DNA from: Leptobrachium leishanense
Taxonomy: Eukaryota > Chordata > Amphibia > Anura > Megophryidae
Direction of reading: 5' to 3'
Assembly: GCA_009667805.1 (NCBI GenBank)
Contig: CM019068.1
Span: 7,869,733-7,933,732, forward strand
DNA: 64,000 nucleotides
In this document: piece after piece, positions 1-13,100 of the stretch
Layout: each line of letters opens with the position of its first letter
Position numbering within the stretch: position 1 is the first letter of the stretch
Program-made: the position numbers and the translations under genes
Notes under the pieces: model-generated
What the model saw: the letters and a program-made list of their open reading frames with translations, nothing else
Told to the model about the DNA's origin: nothing
Database searches by the model: none

Positions 1-3000
1 GCAGTCTCTTTCTGAGAGCCTCATTCTCTGTTTTGCTTTCCTTGACCATACGCTCTTTCTCCATCTGAGTCTGCACCAGGTCTTGTATCTTCTCTCTCAG
101 AGTTTTAATTTCCCTTTCTGACGCCCACGCTCGTCTCTCTCTCTCTGTTAACGCCTGGGATAGTTCTGACAGTCTCTGTCTCAGAGTTGATGTCTCTTGT
201 TCGTTCTTTCTCTCACCTTCCTTTTCCGTTCTTTCATTCTCCGCCAGAGCTTGTTGGAGATCTTTTACATGGTCTCTCAGAGCTTTATTCTCGCCTCTCG
301 CGTCCTCCACCGCTTGCTCGCTCTCTTTTCGAGTCTCTGACAGTCTCGCTCTCCATATCTCAGCGTCTCTTTCTTTTGCATTTATAATCTCTTCCTTCTC
401 TGAAATCTCTTGTTGAAGATCTTGCATTTTATCTCTTAGAGCTCTACTCTCTCTTCCAGCCTCCATGGCTGTCCTCTCTTTCTCGCTTAGACCCCGGGAT
501 AGCTCTGACAGCTCCCGTCTAATGCTCATGTTCTCCTTCTCACCCAACTTTATCGTTTTTTCCTTCGCTATTAAAGCTCGCTCAAGGTCTTCTATCTTCT
601 CTCTGAGACCTTCCATTTCCGCTTCTGCCTCTCGGCTTCTGTTCTCCTTCTCTGTTAGAGCGTGGGATATTACAGACAGTCTCTGTCGCAAAGTCTCATT
701 CTCTCTCTCTCCATCCTTGACCATTTTTTCCATTTCTGAGCGTGCGTGTCTAAGGTCAGCGATCTCCTCGCTCAGAGCTTGGATCTCTCTCCCAGCCGCC
801 TCCGCTCTTCTCTCGGTCTCGGTTACAGTTCGGGAAAGTTTAGACAGTCCCTGTTTCAGAGATTCTCCGTCTCTCTTTTCTGTCCCAGGCAGTTTTTCCA
901 TTTCTTTCAGGGCATTTCCCAGTAAGTCCAGTCTTTCCATGATCGACTTGCTTTCTCCCCAGGAGTCCGGCATCCCACCTGCTGTGTATTGGAGAAGTTC
1001 GGTGATCCGTGTGTTTAGAGCCTTCTTCTCCTTCGTTGCCTTCTCTATAGTGCTCTCCCTCTCGGCCAGAGTATGGACAGTCACGTCGACTCGCTCTCTC
1101 AGAGCTTTCAGCTGGCCCTCTCGTTCCTCTTCGTAAATTCCTTTTTTGATCAGAGAATTGGAGAGTTCGGTTATTTTATCTTCTAGGGCGATACGCCCTC
1201 TCTCTCCCTGACGCGTTTTCTGCTCTCCGTCTCTTTGTTTTTCTGCAAGAGAGTGTTCAAGGTCTGCGATCTTCTCTTCGAGAGCTTTCATCTCGCGTCC
1301 CGTATCCTCCGCCACCCTCTCCTTCTCCGACAGGACCTGTGACAGTTCCTGCAACCTCAGATTTAAAGCCGTATTATCCTGGTCGTTTTTCCTCTGGTCT
1401 TCCTTTATCGTTCGCTCTTTTTCTGCTAGAGATCTCTCGAGGTCTGAAACCCTCTCTTTCAGAGCCTTGATCTCCCCTTCTGCGCTCTCCACGCTGCTCT
1501 CTTCCTTTGCCAGGGCTTGCGATGCTTCACTAAGTCTATGTTTGAGGGTCTTAATCTCCTTCTCTCCAGTATTTATTGTACGGTCTCTTTCCGCCAGAGC
1601 TTGGCGAAGGTCAGACACGTTCCCTCTCAAAGCTTTAAGCTCCCCTCCAGTCTCCTCTGCGGTCCTCTCTCTCTCCGACAGCCTCTGTCTCAGGCCCCTT
1701 TTCTCGCTCTCCGTTTCTTCAATCGCCGTTTCCTTTTCTGCTACATCTTGCTCCAGATGGCGCACCTTCTCTCGTAGCGCGTCAGCCTCCCTCCTGGCCT
1801 CCTCTGCGATGCTCTCTCTGTCCGACAGAGCCCAAGACACCTCTGATAACCTCTGTCTCAGAGAAGCACTATCTGCACTACCTGCGCTAATCACGCTCTC
1901 TTTTTCTACAAGGGATTGTTTAAGTTGGGAGATACAGTCTCTCTGGGCTCTAATCTCCCGTCCCATCTCTTCCGCTGCGCTCTCTTTCTCCGTAACGGAC
2001 TGAGAGAGTTCAGAGAGTATTTTGCTCTCCTTTTCGTGCTGTCTCTTACCTTCTCTTATCGTTCGCTCCTTCTCAGTTAAAGAGTGCTCAAGGTCTGTAA
2101 TCTTTTCTTCCAGAGTGTTTATCTCTTCTCCTGCCTGTCTCTCTTTCTCTGTTAGAGTCTGGGATAATTCTGACAGTCTCTTTCTTAGAGAAGCATTCTC
2201 CACCTTACCGGCACTAATCACGCTCTCTTTTTCTTTTAGGGATTGTTCCAGATCGTAGATACGGCCTCTCTGGGCTCTAATCTCCTGTCCCATCTCCTCC
2301 GCTGCGCTCTCTTTCTCCGTAATGGACAGAGAGAGTTCTGACAGTCTCTCTTTCAGAGCTTTAGTCACATCTTCATAATCTCTTTTATCTTCTATTATCT
2401 TTCTCTCTTTCTCGGTTAAAGCATGGTTAAGCTCTGTAATCTTTTCCTTTACAGTCTCACTCTCTCGTTCCGTCCTTTCTGCCTGTCTCTCTTTCTCTGT
2501 TAGAGTCTGGGTTAGTTCTGACAGTCTCTTTCTAAGAGAAGCATTCTCCGTATTACCTGCGCGAATCACGCTCTCTTTTTCTAGAAGGGATTGTTCCAGA
2601 TTGTAGATACGGTCTCCCTGGGCTCTAACCTCCCGTCCCATCTCCTCCGCTGCGCTCTCTTTCTCCGTTACAGACTGAGAGAGTTCTGACAGTCTCTCTT
2701 TCAGAGCGGTGATCTCGTTTTCATAATTTCCCTCATCAACCCTGATTTTCCTCTCTTTATCAGCCAGTGCATGGTTAAGCTCTGTAATCTTTTCCTTTAC
2801 AGTCTCACTCTCTCGTTCCGTCCTTTCTGCCTGTCTCTCTTTCTCTGTTAGAGTCTGGGTTAGTTCTGACAGTCTCTTTCTAAGAGAAGCATTCTCCGTA
2901 TTACCTGCGCAAATCACGCTCTCTTTTTCTAGAAGGGATTGTTCTAGATCATAGATACTGTCTCTCTGAGCTCTAACCTCCCGTCCCATCTCTTCCGCTG

Positions 3001-4195
3001 CACTCTCTTTCTCTGATACAGACTGAGCGAGTTCTGACAGTCTCTCTTTCAGAGCGGTGATCTCGTTTTCATAATGTCTCTTATTGTCCCTGATTTTCCT
3101 CTCATTTTCTGCCAGCTTGTGGTCAAGGTCTGTAATCTTTTCTTTCAGAGCTTTAATCTCTCCTCCTGCTCTTTCTGCCGCGCTCTCTTTCGCTCTTGCG
3201 GCATGGAATAGTTCTGACAGTCTCTGTCTCAGATCGTCAATCTCTGTCTCTTTTCCCTTTATGATCCTCTCTTTGTCTTCTAGAGTTTGTGCGAGGTCTC
3301 GGATCTTGTCTGTCAGCGCTTCCATTTGTTTCTCACGCGTCTCGTTTTCCTCCTTGGTCTCTCTCTGCTTCGCCGTCACACTTTGCCTGAGCTCTGATAT
3401 TTCGCCACGCAGTGCTGTCACGCTTCCCGCGCTCTCTTGCTCTCTGATTTCCTTTTGCAGCAGAGTTTGCAGGAGTTCTGCGACTCTCTCTTTTAGACTG
3501 CTGATGATCTGCTCGGACTCTGCAATCTGCTCTTCTGTTACAATCTTATTTTCCGTCAAGGTCTGGGAGAGCTCACGGATTTTCTCCTTCAGCGTGATGC
3601 TCTGCTTTTCCCCCTCTTCCACGGCAGTTTCTGTCAGGTCAGCCGTTCTCTGGAGCTGCAGGACGTGTTCATTCAGGGCCCTGATCTCTCGTTCTCTCTC
3701 CTGCACAGTCAGATTCAGGCTCGCTTGCAGCGTTAAGGCCGTTTCCTTCTCCTCGTTGCATTCCCGAGCAGTCTCTCGGAGCTCAGCGATCTGCCTGTCT
3801 CTCTCTTGCAAAGCTAGACATTGGCTTTCCAGGTCATTAAGCGCCATCTCTTTTTCTCCCTGGTGCTCCCTGACTCTCTGCTTTAGGATGTCTGTCTCTC
3901 GGTCCCTCTCTTTCCCCATTACAATCTGACGCTCCAGTCTGTCCACGATGTCCGCTTTCTCGTCTTGATTGTTTTGTAGGCCACTTCTAAGAACAGACGC
4001 TTCAACCTCCAGCTGTCTCAAGGTGACAGTCACTTCCTCCAGGCTACCCTGAAGCTGGTCTGTAATGTTTCTCTCTCTTTCCAGTGTGTCATGGAGAGAC
4101 CTTTGGACCTCGCGCGCTCTCGCAGCTTGTTCTTCAGACGTCTCTCGCAGAGCACTTTCTTTGGTCAGCCTGTCTCTCAGACTCTCTATTTCCTC
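1..4195 (-). CDS. CEP250: CEP250-like giant exon 14 (runs off the window)
   Basis: Acceptor tcttcacag, then an open frame of at least 1,398 codons to position 1, in phase 0 and coiled coil throughout. The translation at position 1 (ENEALRKRL) is still in frame and coiled-coil-like. After the duplicated ~230-residue start, the exon is built of related repeats. Between about 1,970 and 3,000 a unit containing [12 protein letters not shown] recurs at spacings of 348, 348 and 327 bp, i.e. 116, 116 and 109 residues. 116 is 16 heptads plus 4 residues; 109 is one heptad less. Several plus-strand open frames here are antisense shadows. Human CEP250 also has a long late exon, to my knowledge. Confidence 0.85.
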
Positions 4196-7100
4196 CTGTG
4201 AAGAGACAGCGTCAACAGAAAATACATTACAAGAGCCGGACAGACGGACATCTCGCCTTCTCACCGTTTGAAGCATTGTAACGCAATCTCCCGCCCCGCG
4301 CGCAGAGCGCTGCTCTAACATAACAATCTGCGGCTACACAGACTGACTGGCAGTGCTGAAGGTGATAATAAAATGGTGAGATCTGCTTACACGGGGTCTG
4401 CATTATCAGCATACAGGCAGATGCAGTAAATGTGCTGCAGACAGGTTGTGAGCTGCTTCTTGTAGCTCCTTTACAGTAATACAGGGTGAAATGGAGAGAG
4501 ATAAGACAGTGAATTTCATTTCTCCACAGAGGTCGCACTAATCTGGTTTTAAAAAGCTAGGATTGACAGTTATTGCTTTTTAATGCTTTACAATGCAAAC
4601 GCGAGTTTTTGGGAGTGAAAGCATTAAAGTTTTCCACTGGTTTCTATGGTTTCCCAAAGACCAATCATCTCTCTCCACTCTGCGCGCTCGGTCCTTGACA
4701 GAGCCTGGAACATTTCAGGATCTTCCTGCTATATATCGTTCCCTTTGTTTCTTTTCTCTCAAATGAAGTTTTCTGATAATTCCAATAGAGACAGATTTTT
4801 CTCACCGTGAGACGTCCCCGGTTTAACCGTGTTGTGGGGGGAAGGTCCCACGCTTATTTTAACGCTTTGGTTATAGCCAATCAATAGTTTAAGTGGAATC
4901 AGAAATCCGTAAACAATTAAATTAGCTGAACCACAAAACGGTTGAATTGTGACTGACCTCGCGGTGAATATCAGGGACTGAACGCAATCAAAACGAGCCC
5001 TAAATGTTGGCTTCCCCTGGAAGCCTGGAATAGCTCAGCCGATCTCTGTATCGAAGCCACATTCTCTGATTTATTGATCCGAACATATTCCCTGTTCATT
5101 GATCATGGTCCTCACTCATCTCTTCTCCATTCCTGGAGTTTGCACAGCTTTGCCATTTTGTTGCTCATTACCTTTGCTCGGCTCTCCCGCTCCTCCAGAT
5201 CGGTCACCTTCGCTCTCAGAGAGACCATATGTTGCTGTACCAGTGTATCCTGTTCTTCTGCTGCAATTGTAGTCTCTCCCAGGCTCTGCGAGAGTTCTGC
5301 CACCTTCTCCCTCAGAGACCTGTTCTCCATTTCTCTGTCTCCGGCAGTTGTCTCGGCTCTCTCCGCTTCTCTCTGGAGCTGCAGGACGTGCTCTTTCAGG
5401 GCCCTGACCTCTCGCTCCTTCTCCTGCACAGCCAGGTTCAGGCGCGCTTGTGCAGTAAGTGCCGTCTCCTTCTTCTCGTTGCATTCCTGAACAGTCTGTC
5501 TGAGCTCAGCGAGTTGCCTGTCCCGCTCTCGTAAAGCTAGGCCTTGGCTCTCTAAGTCGTGCAGTGCCGTCTCTTTTTCTTCCTGAAGCTCTTGTGATCT
5601 GTCTTTTAAGAGGTCAATCTCCCGATCGCTCTCTTTCCCCGCTACAATCTGCTGTTCCAGCCGGTACTGGATCATCTCTTTCTCCTCTTGGCTCTTTTGG
5701 AGACTGCTCCTCAGAAGGGACACTTCACTCTCATGATGTCTCAATAAGGCGGTGACTTCTTCAAGATTTCCCTGAAAATTTTCTGTCGCTTTTCTGTCTC
5801 TTTCGATGTCGTCCTGGAGGGTCCTCTGAATGTCCAGCGCTCTCTCCACTTGCTCCTCAGACGCCTGTCTCAGAGCCCTCTCTTTCTGCAGACTCTCTCG
5901 CACAGTCTCTAATTCTTCCTACATAGAAACACACAATATAAACATACATGTACAGCAGTGGCAGCCGGTGACATTTCTAGTTATTGAGGGGGGAGGCAGA
6001 CTGGAAACATGAATGTTTTTAATCATTAATAGGAATATGTCTATACGGCGATGCTACCTCCAAAACATGTGGACAATCCATATATAGGGAATAAACCTTA
6101 TAGATATATTCCTGTTAACGAGGCAAATAAAACGGCCCTAAATTCAAATCATTACAAATGTGAGACAGAAATTAGCCACAAGATGTATCCATAAAACATT
6201 ATTCAATAAAAAAATCTACAACGTGAAAAAAGGTGATCTTATTTGTTAAAAAAACAAACAAACTGAAGGCTGATCTCATCCATTTTATTTTAAATAACTC
6301 TGAGCTACAAAACTTCATTGTGTGAAAGAAAGAAATCCGGTTTACTGCTGCACATTTATTTTATTAAATTAGTATTTATTTTTTATTTCTGTTTAGCACA
6401 TTAAGGCAAATGTTGTGCGCATTTTCAGACATTATGGGGTTAAGGCAGGCACCTTGTGTGTGCAGCTGGAAAGAAAAAAAAAAAAAAAAAAATCGGCATT
6501 CCAGCCTTAACAAAAGCTTTTATGGACAGTTTGTGTGACCGTCCGGTAGGGCTGTGCAATTAATCGCAATCGCAAAACAATCGCGATTTAAGCACATGCA
6601 ATTTCTAAATCGCATAAGGCTGCAATTTTATCTATTTATTATAGGGCTGCGGAAATTAACGTGTTCAGCTCCCTGTAAGCTTCCGGCAGCATGGAGCTTT
6701 GGGCGCTCGCAGGGGGAACCACGTGTACAGCCGCGTTCTCGCGGCCTGTGACGTGGTTCCCCCAGGCGAGCGCCCAAGCTCCATGCCGCCGGAAGCTCAC
6801 AGGGAGCCGAACACGCGGAGCAAAGAGGTGTGCTGGGGCAGTATATCCATGTTTGAAAAAGCAAAAACAATTGGCTAAATCGCAAATAAAATCGCAATCG
6901 CAATATTCATTCAAGAAATCGCAATATGATTATTTTGTCAATATTGCACAGCCCTACCGTCCGGCAGAGCTCAATTAGAGAGCAGCAGGAGAGCTGGTAA
7001 CAGTGCGGCTCTTGGCTTGTGTTTTAATCTCCCGTAAAGCTCTCATCAGATTTCTGGAGCCGGTCACAAACAAGTAGTCACGTAATCTTTATTATTTTTT

Positions 7101-10100
7101 TATTATTTTTTTTTACTCTGCCTGGAAACTGTTGAGGTGACAATGACACCGCTTAAAGGGACAGAACACATTTTATGAATCAGGAACGTGTTAAATGACA
7201 TAAAAAAAACAGCAGAAAATAATTATAGTATAATTTTTTTATACTTTTTTTCATTCCAAAAAAATATGGTAGGGCGCTGCCCCTTGTATGGACAAGCCAC
7301 CTCTGGTATACAGTATCTCACTAAAGTCGCTGGTAACACTATCCACTGCCCGAAACAAAACCCTTCTGGGCTTTTTATGCATTAATCGCCGCTTCTCCTT
7401 CTGGTTCTGTGGGAGATCTTCAACCTTCCTGTTAGCCACGTCAGGTCCACTCTGCCCTGCTAAGACATCATGAAGAGCAGGGAACAACAACCATGGGCCC
7501 CTGAATCTTTTGGAACTACATCTTTCACGAGGCTCAGCCAAGCTAATGAGTGGCTGAGCATCATGGAACATGTAGTTCCAAAAGCTCTGGAGGGCCAGGG
7601 TTGCAGCTGACCCGTGATTTAGCAGATACTGCACATTCAGAGTCCACAGTATCTGTTCATATTTGTTACTAATTAAATGCTCTTATGCAATTATCTACGT
7701 GACACAAGTGGAGAACGAAGAGGGTGGTTTATCTTTAGCCTCATGTCACCCACATGCAAACATGCAGAGCACCTCGTTAAGCCGTCCTCCGTTCGACCAC
7801 GTTCTGGGGAGGATCAAGCCACACAAAATAATCATGAAATACCAGGTACATATCCTATACCTGGAAAAGCCACCCTGTTTCTCCTAAGCCCTCCCGCTGT
7901 ACCTGGCACTCTTTCTCCACGTCAGACAGTCTCTGTTGCAGAGCCTGCTGTCTCTTCTCGGACGTCTCTTGCTCAGCTCGGAGGATGGAAACTTCATCTG
8001 CAGAAAATCCAAAATATTACAGCAGCTGCTTGCTTCCACGGACCCGCGTTCTGAAAAGCTGTCTTTATGTCCCACCTTGCACCGTGGCTTTAGACTGCAG
8101 AACTGTGGACAGCTCCATCTCCAGCTGGCTGCGGGCGATCTCCAACTGAGAGGCTCTCTCCTGCGACGCAAACAGCGAGGTCTCCAGAGAGTGCTTCAAC
8201 GAACTGAAAGAGAGCAACGTGAGATCCTGAGTCTGGTGGAGAGAGGGTCACTATTTAATAATGCAGTGGTCCCCAACCCTGGTCCACAGGTCCCCCTAAC
8301 AGGCCAGGTTTGCAGGATATGTGAAGCACAGGTGATAGATGATATGATTTGCTGCTCAGTGATTGCAGGATTCAGTCTGCATTTCTCTAAGGGAATCCTC
8401 AAAACCTGTCCTGTTAGAGGGACCTGAGGACCAGGGATGGAAACCTCTGACATAAAGCAATATTGCCTTAAACCTGTCATCAAAGTGCACCCCACAGCGC
8501 AAACCTCAGGGTCTGTACGAGAGGCTCCAGCAACGCCAGACAGGAATTACCTGCAACATAGAAACCACCCAACTGAATAAGAGGGAACCGTGTGAGCCTG
8601 CGTTACGGGGAGGATTTAGGGGCCGGTATTCCTGATCGCTCCGTGAACATTATTATACAGACCGTATGTCTCACAACGAGAGATCCAGCATTAACAAACG
8701 ACACAACACACAGGTCTCCACCCATTTGGACAGATACTGGTTTTATTAAACAGCTTTTATAATTGTTGCAAAATGCAAATAAAGATACATTTCCTGCCAC
8801 TTCTTTTCCCTATGGTTTCTATTTCTGATGAATAATTATGTGGCCACATTACAGTCACAGATTGTGAGTTCCTACGGGAATAGGGCCTCATCTCCTCCTG
8901 TACTGTTTGTCAAATGTTGTTCAATGTATTGTAACCCTGTCTGTACTGTGCTTATTGTACAGCGCTGCGGAATATGCTGGCGCTTTATAAATAAAGAATA
9001 ATAATAATAATAATAACTGAAGCTGAATATATATATACACACTGCGCAAAAACATAAAAAGGGACACAAACCTAAGACCTGCTCGATGTGAATGAATGAA
9101 ATCTTCTTATTATTAAACACGGGGGTCGTTACATTGTGTCGCTGAATGAGCTGACAACAAAATCACACAAACATTATCAATGGAAATCAAATTGATTAAC
9201 CCATGCAGGTCTGGATTTGGAGTTACACTCAATATTAAGGTGGAAAACAACACTACAGGCTGATCCAACTTTGATGTAATGTCCTTCAAACAAGTCAAAA
9301 TGAGGCTCAGTGGTGCGTGTGGCCTCCACGTGCCTGTATGACCTCCCTACAACGCCTGGGCATGCTCCTGAGGAGGTGGCGGATGGTCTCCTGAGGGATC
9401 TCCTCCCACACCTGGACTAAAGCATCCCCCAACTCCTGGACAGTCTGTGGTGCAACGTGGCGTTGGTGGATGGAGCGAGACATGATGTCCCAGATGTGCT
9501 CAATTGGATTCAGGTCTGAGGAACGGGCGGGCCAGTCCATAGCATCAATGCCTTCGTCTTGAGGGAACTGCTGACACACTCCAGCCACATGAGGACTAGC
9601 ATTGTCTTGCATTAGGAGGAACCTAGGGCCAACCGTACCAGTATATGGTCTCACAAGGTGTCTGAGGATCTCATCTCAGTACCTAATGGCAGTCAGGCTA
9701 CCTCTGGCGAGCACATGGAGGGCTGTGCGGCCCCCCCTAAAGAAATGCCACCCCACACTATTACTGACCCACTGCCAAACCGGTCATACTGGAGGATGTT
9801 GCAGGCAGCAGAACGTTCTCCACGGCTTCTCCAGACCCTGTCACGTCTGTCACATGTGCTCAGTGTGAACCTGCTTTCATCAGCTTTGAGCAGCCACATG
9901 CACATTTGTGGCCCGCTGGAGGTCATTTTGCCGGGCTCTGGCAGTGCTCCTCCTGTCCCTCCTTGCACAAAGGCGGAGGTAGTGGTCCTGCTGCTGGGTT
10001 GTTGCCCTCCTAAGGCCTCCTCCACGTCTCCTGATGTACTGGTCTGTCTCCTGGTAGCGCCTCCATGCTCTGGACACTACGCTGGCAGACACCGCAAACC

Positions 10101-13100
10101 TTCTTGCCACAGCTCGCATTGATGTGCCATCCTGGATGAGCTGCACTACCTGAGCCACTTGTGTAGGTTGTAGACTCCGTCTCATGCTACCACTAGAGTG
10201 ACAGCACCGCCAGCAATAAAAAAAGTGACCAAACCATCAGCCAGAAAGCATAGGAACTGAGAAGTGGTCTGTGGTCACCACCTGCAGAACCGCTCCTTTA
10301 TTGGGGATGTCTTGCTACCGGCCTATGCTTCCCACATGTTGTCTATTCCATTTGCACAACAGCAGCAGCGGCATGTGGACTCGACGGTCAATCAGTGTTT
10401 CTACCTAAGTGGACAGTTTGACTTCACAGACGTGTGATTGACTTGCAGTTACATTGTGTCGTTTAAGTGTTCCCTTTATTTATTTTTTTGAGCAGTGTAT
10501 ATACTGTATATTAGTGTAGATTGTATAAGCCATGTTAGTCCAGGTGCCAAAATCAGCAGAGTATAGCAGTGTGTAGTGATATATATATGGTATCCTGATG
10601 ACAGTCCGCGGACAGCGGACTGAAACGTTGATTTTTCTACATTAAACTTTCCAATACGAAGAACTTGAGTGCCGCTGTTTTTGCACGCTGTACTTTGCCT
10701 AGTGGGCACCAGGCTTGGGACCTTTTGCATGAGGAGTGCAAGGGTGAACGATTGATATATACACTGTATCATGCAGAGTATAGCGGTGTGTAGTGACATA
10801 GATATATATATATATATACTGTATCATGCAGAGTATAGCGGTGTGTAGTGACATATATATATATATATATATATATATACTGTATCATGCAGAGTATAGC
10901 AGTACGTAGATATATATAGATATATATATACTGTATCATGCAGAGTATAGCAGTGTGTAGTGACATATATATATACTGTATCATGCAGAGTATAGCAGTG
11001 CGTAGTGATATATAATATATATATATACTGTATCATGCAGAGTATAGCAGTGTGTAGTGATATATATATATACTGTATCATACAGAGTATAGCAGTGCGT
11101 AGTGATATATATATATACTGTATCAGAGTATAGCAGTGTGTAGTGATATATATATACTGTATCATGCAGAGTATAGCAGTGTGTAGTGATATATATATAT
11201 ATACTGTATCATGCAGAGTATAGCAGTGCGTAGTGATATATATATACTGTATCATGCAGAGTATAGCGGTGTGTAGTGATATATATATATACACTGTATC
11301 ATGCAGAGTATAGCAGTGCGTAGTGATACAGTATATATATATATATATATCATGCAGAGTATAGCAGTGCGTAGTGATATATAATACTGTATCATGCAGA
11401 GTATAGCAGTGCGTAGTGATATATATATATACACTGTATCATGCAGAGTATAGCAGTGCGTAGTGATACAGTATATATATATATATATCATGCAGAGTAT
11501 AGCAGTGCGTAGTGATATATATATACTGTATCATGCAGAGTATAGCGGTGTGTAGTGATATATATATATACACTGTATCATGCAGAGTATAGCAGTGCGT
11601 AGTGATACAGTATATATATATATATCATGCAGAGTATAGCAGTGCATAGTGATATATATATACTGTATCATGCAGAGTATAGCGGTGTGTAGTGATATAT
11701 ATATATACACTGTATCATGCAGAGTATAGCAGTGCGTAGTGATACAGTATATATATATATATCATGCAGAGTATAGCAGTGCGTAGTGATATATATATAC
11801 TGTATCATGCAGAGTATAGCAGTGCGTAGTGATATATATATATATACACTGTATCATGCAGAGTATAGCAGTGCGTAGTGATACAGTATATATATATATA
11901 TCATGCAGAGTATAGCAGTGCGTAGTGATATATATATACTGTATCATGCAGAGTATAGCGGTGTGTAGTGATATATATATATACACTGTATCATGCAGAG
12001 TATAGCAGTGCGTAGTGATACAGTATATAATATATATCATGCAGAGTATAGCAGTGCGTAGTGATATATATATACTGTATCATGCAGAGTATAGCAGTGC
12101 GTAGTGATATATATATATACACTGTATCATGCAGAGTATAGCAGTGCGTAGTGATACAGTATATATATATATATATCATGCAGAGTATAGCAGTGCGTAG
12201 TGATATATATATACTGTATCATGCAGAGTATAGCAGTGCGTAGTGATATATATATATAATATACTGTATCATGCAGAGTATAGCGGTGTGTAGTGACATA
12301 TATATATATATATATATATATATACTGTATCATGCAGAGTATAGCAGTACGTAGATATATATAGATATATATATACTGTATCATGCAGAGTATAGCAGTG
12401 TGTAGTGACATATATATATACTGTATCATGCAGAGTATAGCAGTGCGTAGTGATATATATATATATATATATACTGTATCATGCAGAGTATAGCAGTGTG
12501 TAGTGATATATATATACTGTATCATACAGAGTATAGCAGTGCGTAGTGATATATATATATACTGTATCAGAGAGTATAGCAGTGTGTAGTGATATATATA
12601 TACTGTATCATGCAGAGTATAGCAGTGTGTAGTGATATATATATATATACTGTATCATGCAGAGTATAGCAGTGCGTAGTGATATATATATACTGTATCA
12701 TGCAGAGTATAGCGGTGTGTAGTGATATATATATATACACTGTATCATGCAGAGTATAGCAGTGCGTAGTGATACAGTATATATATATATATATCATGCA
12801 GAGTATAGCAGTGCGTAGTGATATATAATACTGTATCATGCAGAGTATAGCAGTGCGTAGTGATATATATATATACACTGTATCATGCAGAGTATAGCAG
12901 TGCGTAGTGATACAGTATATATATATATATATCATGCAGAGTATAGCAGTGCGTAGTGATATATATATACTGTATCATGCAGAGTATAGCGGTGTGTAGT
13001 GATATATATATATACACTGTATCATGCAGAGTATAGCAGTGCGTAGTGATACAGTATATATATATATATCATGCAGAGTATAGCAGTGCATAGTGATATA

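Noticed and set aside
465..3929. Plus-strand open frames rich in Ser, Leu and Phe
   Set aside because: Antisense shadows of the giant coiled-coil exon; sequence composition and splice signals support the minus strand.
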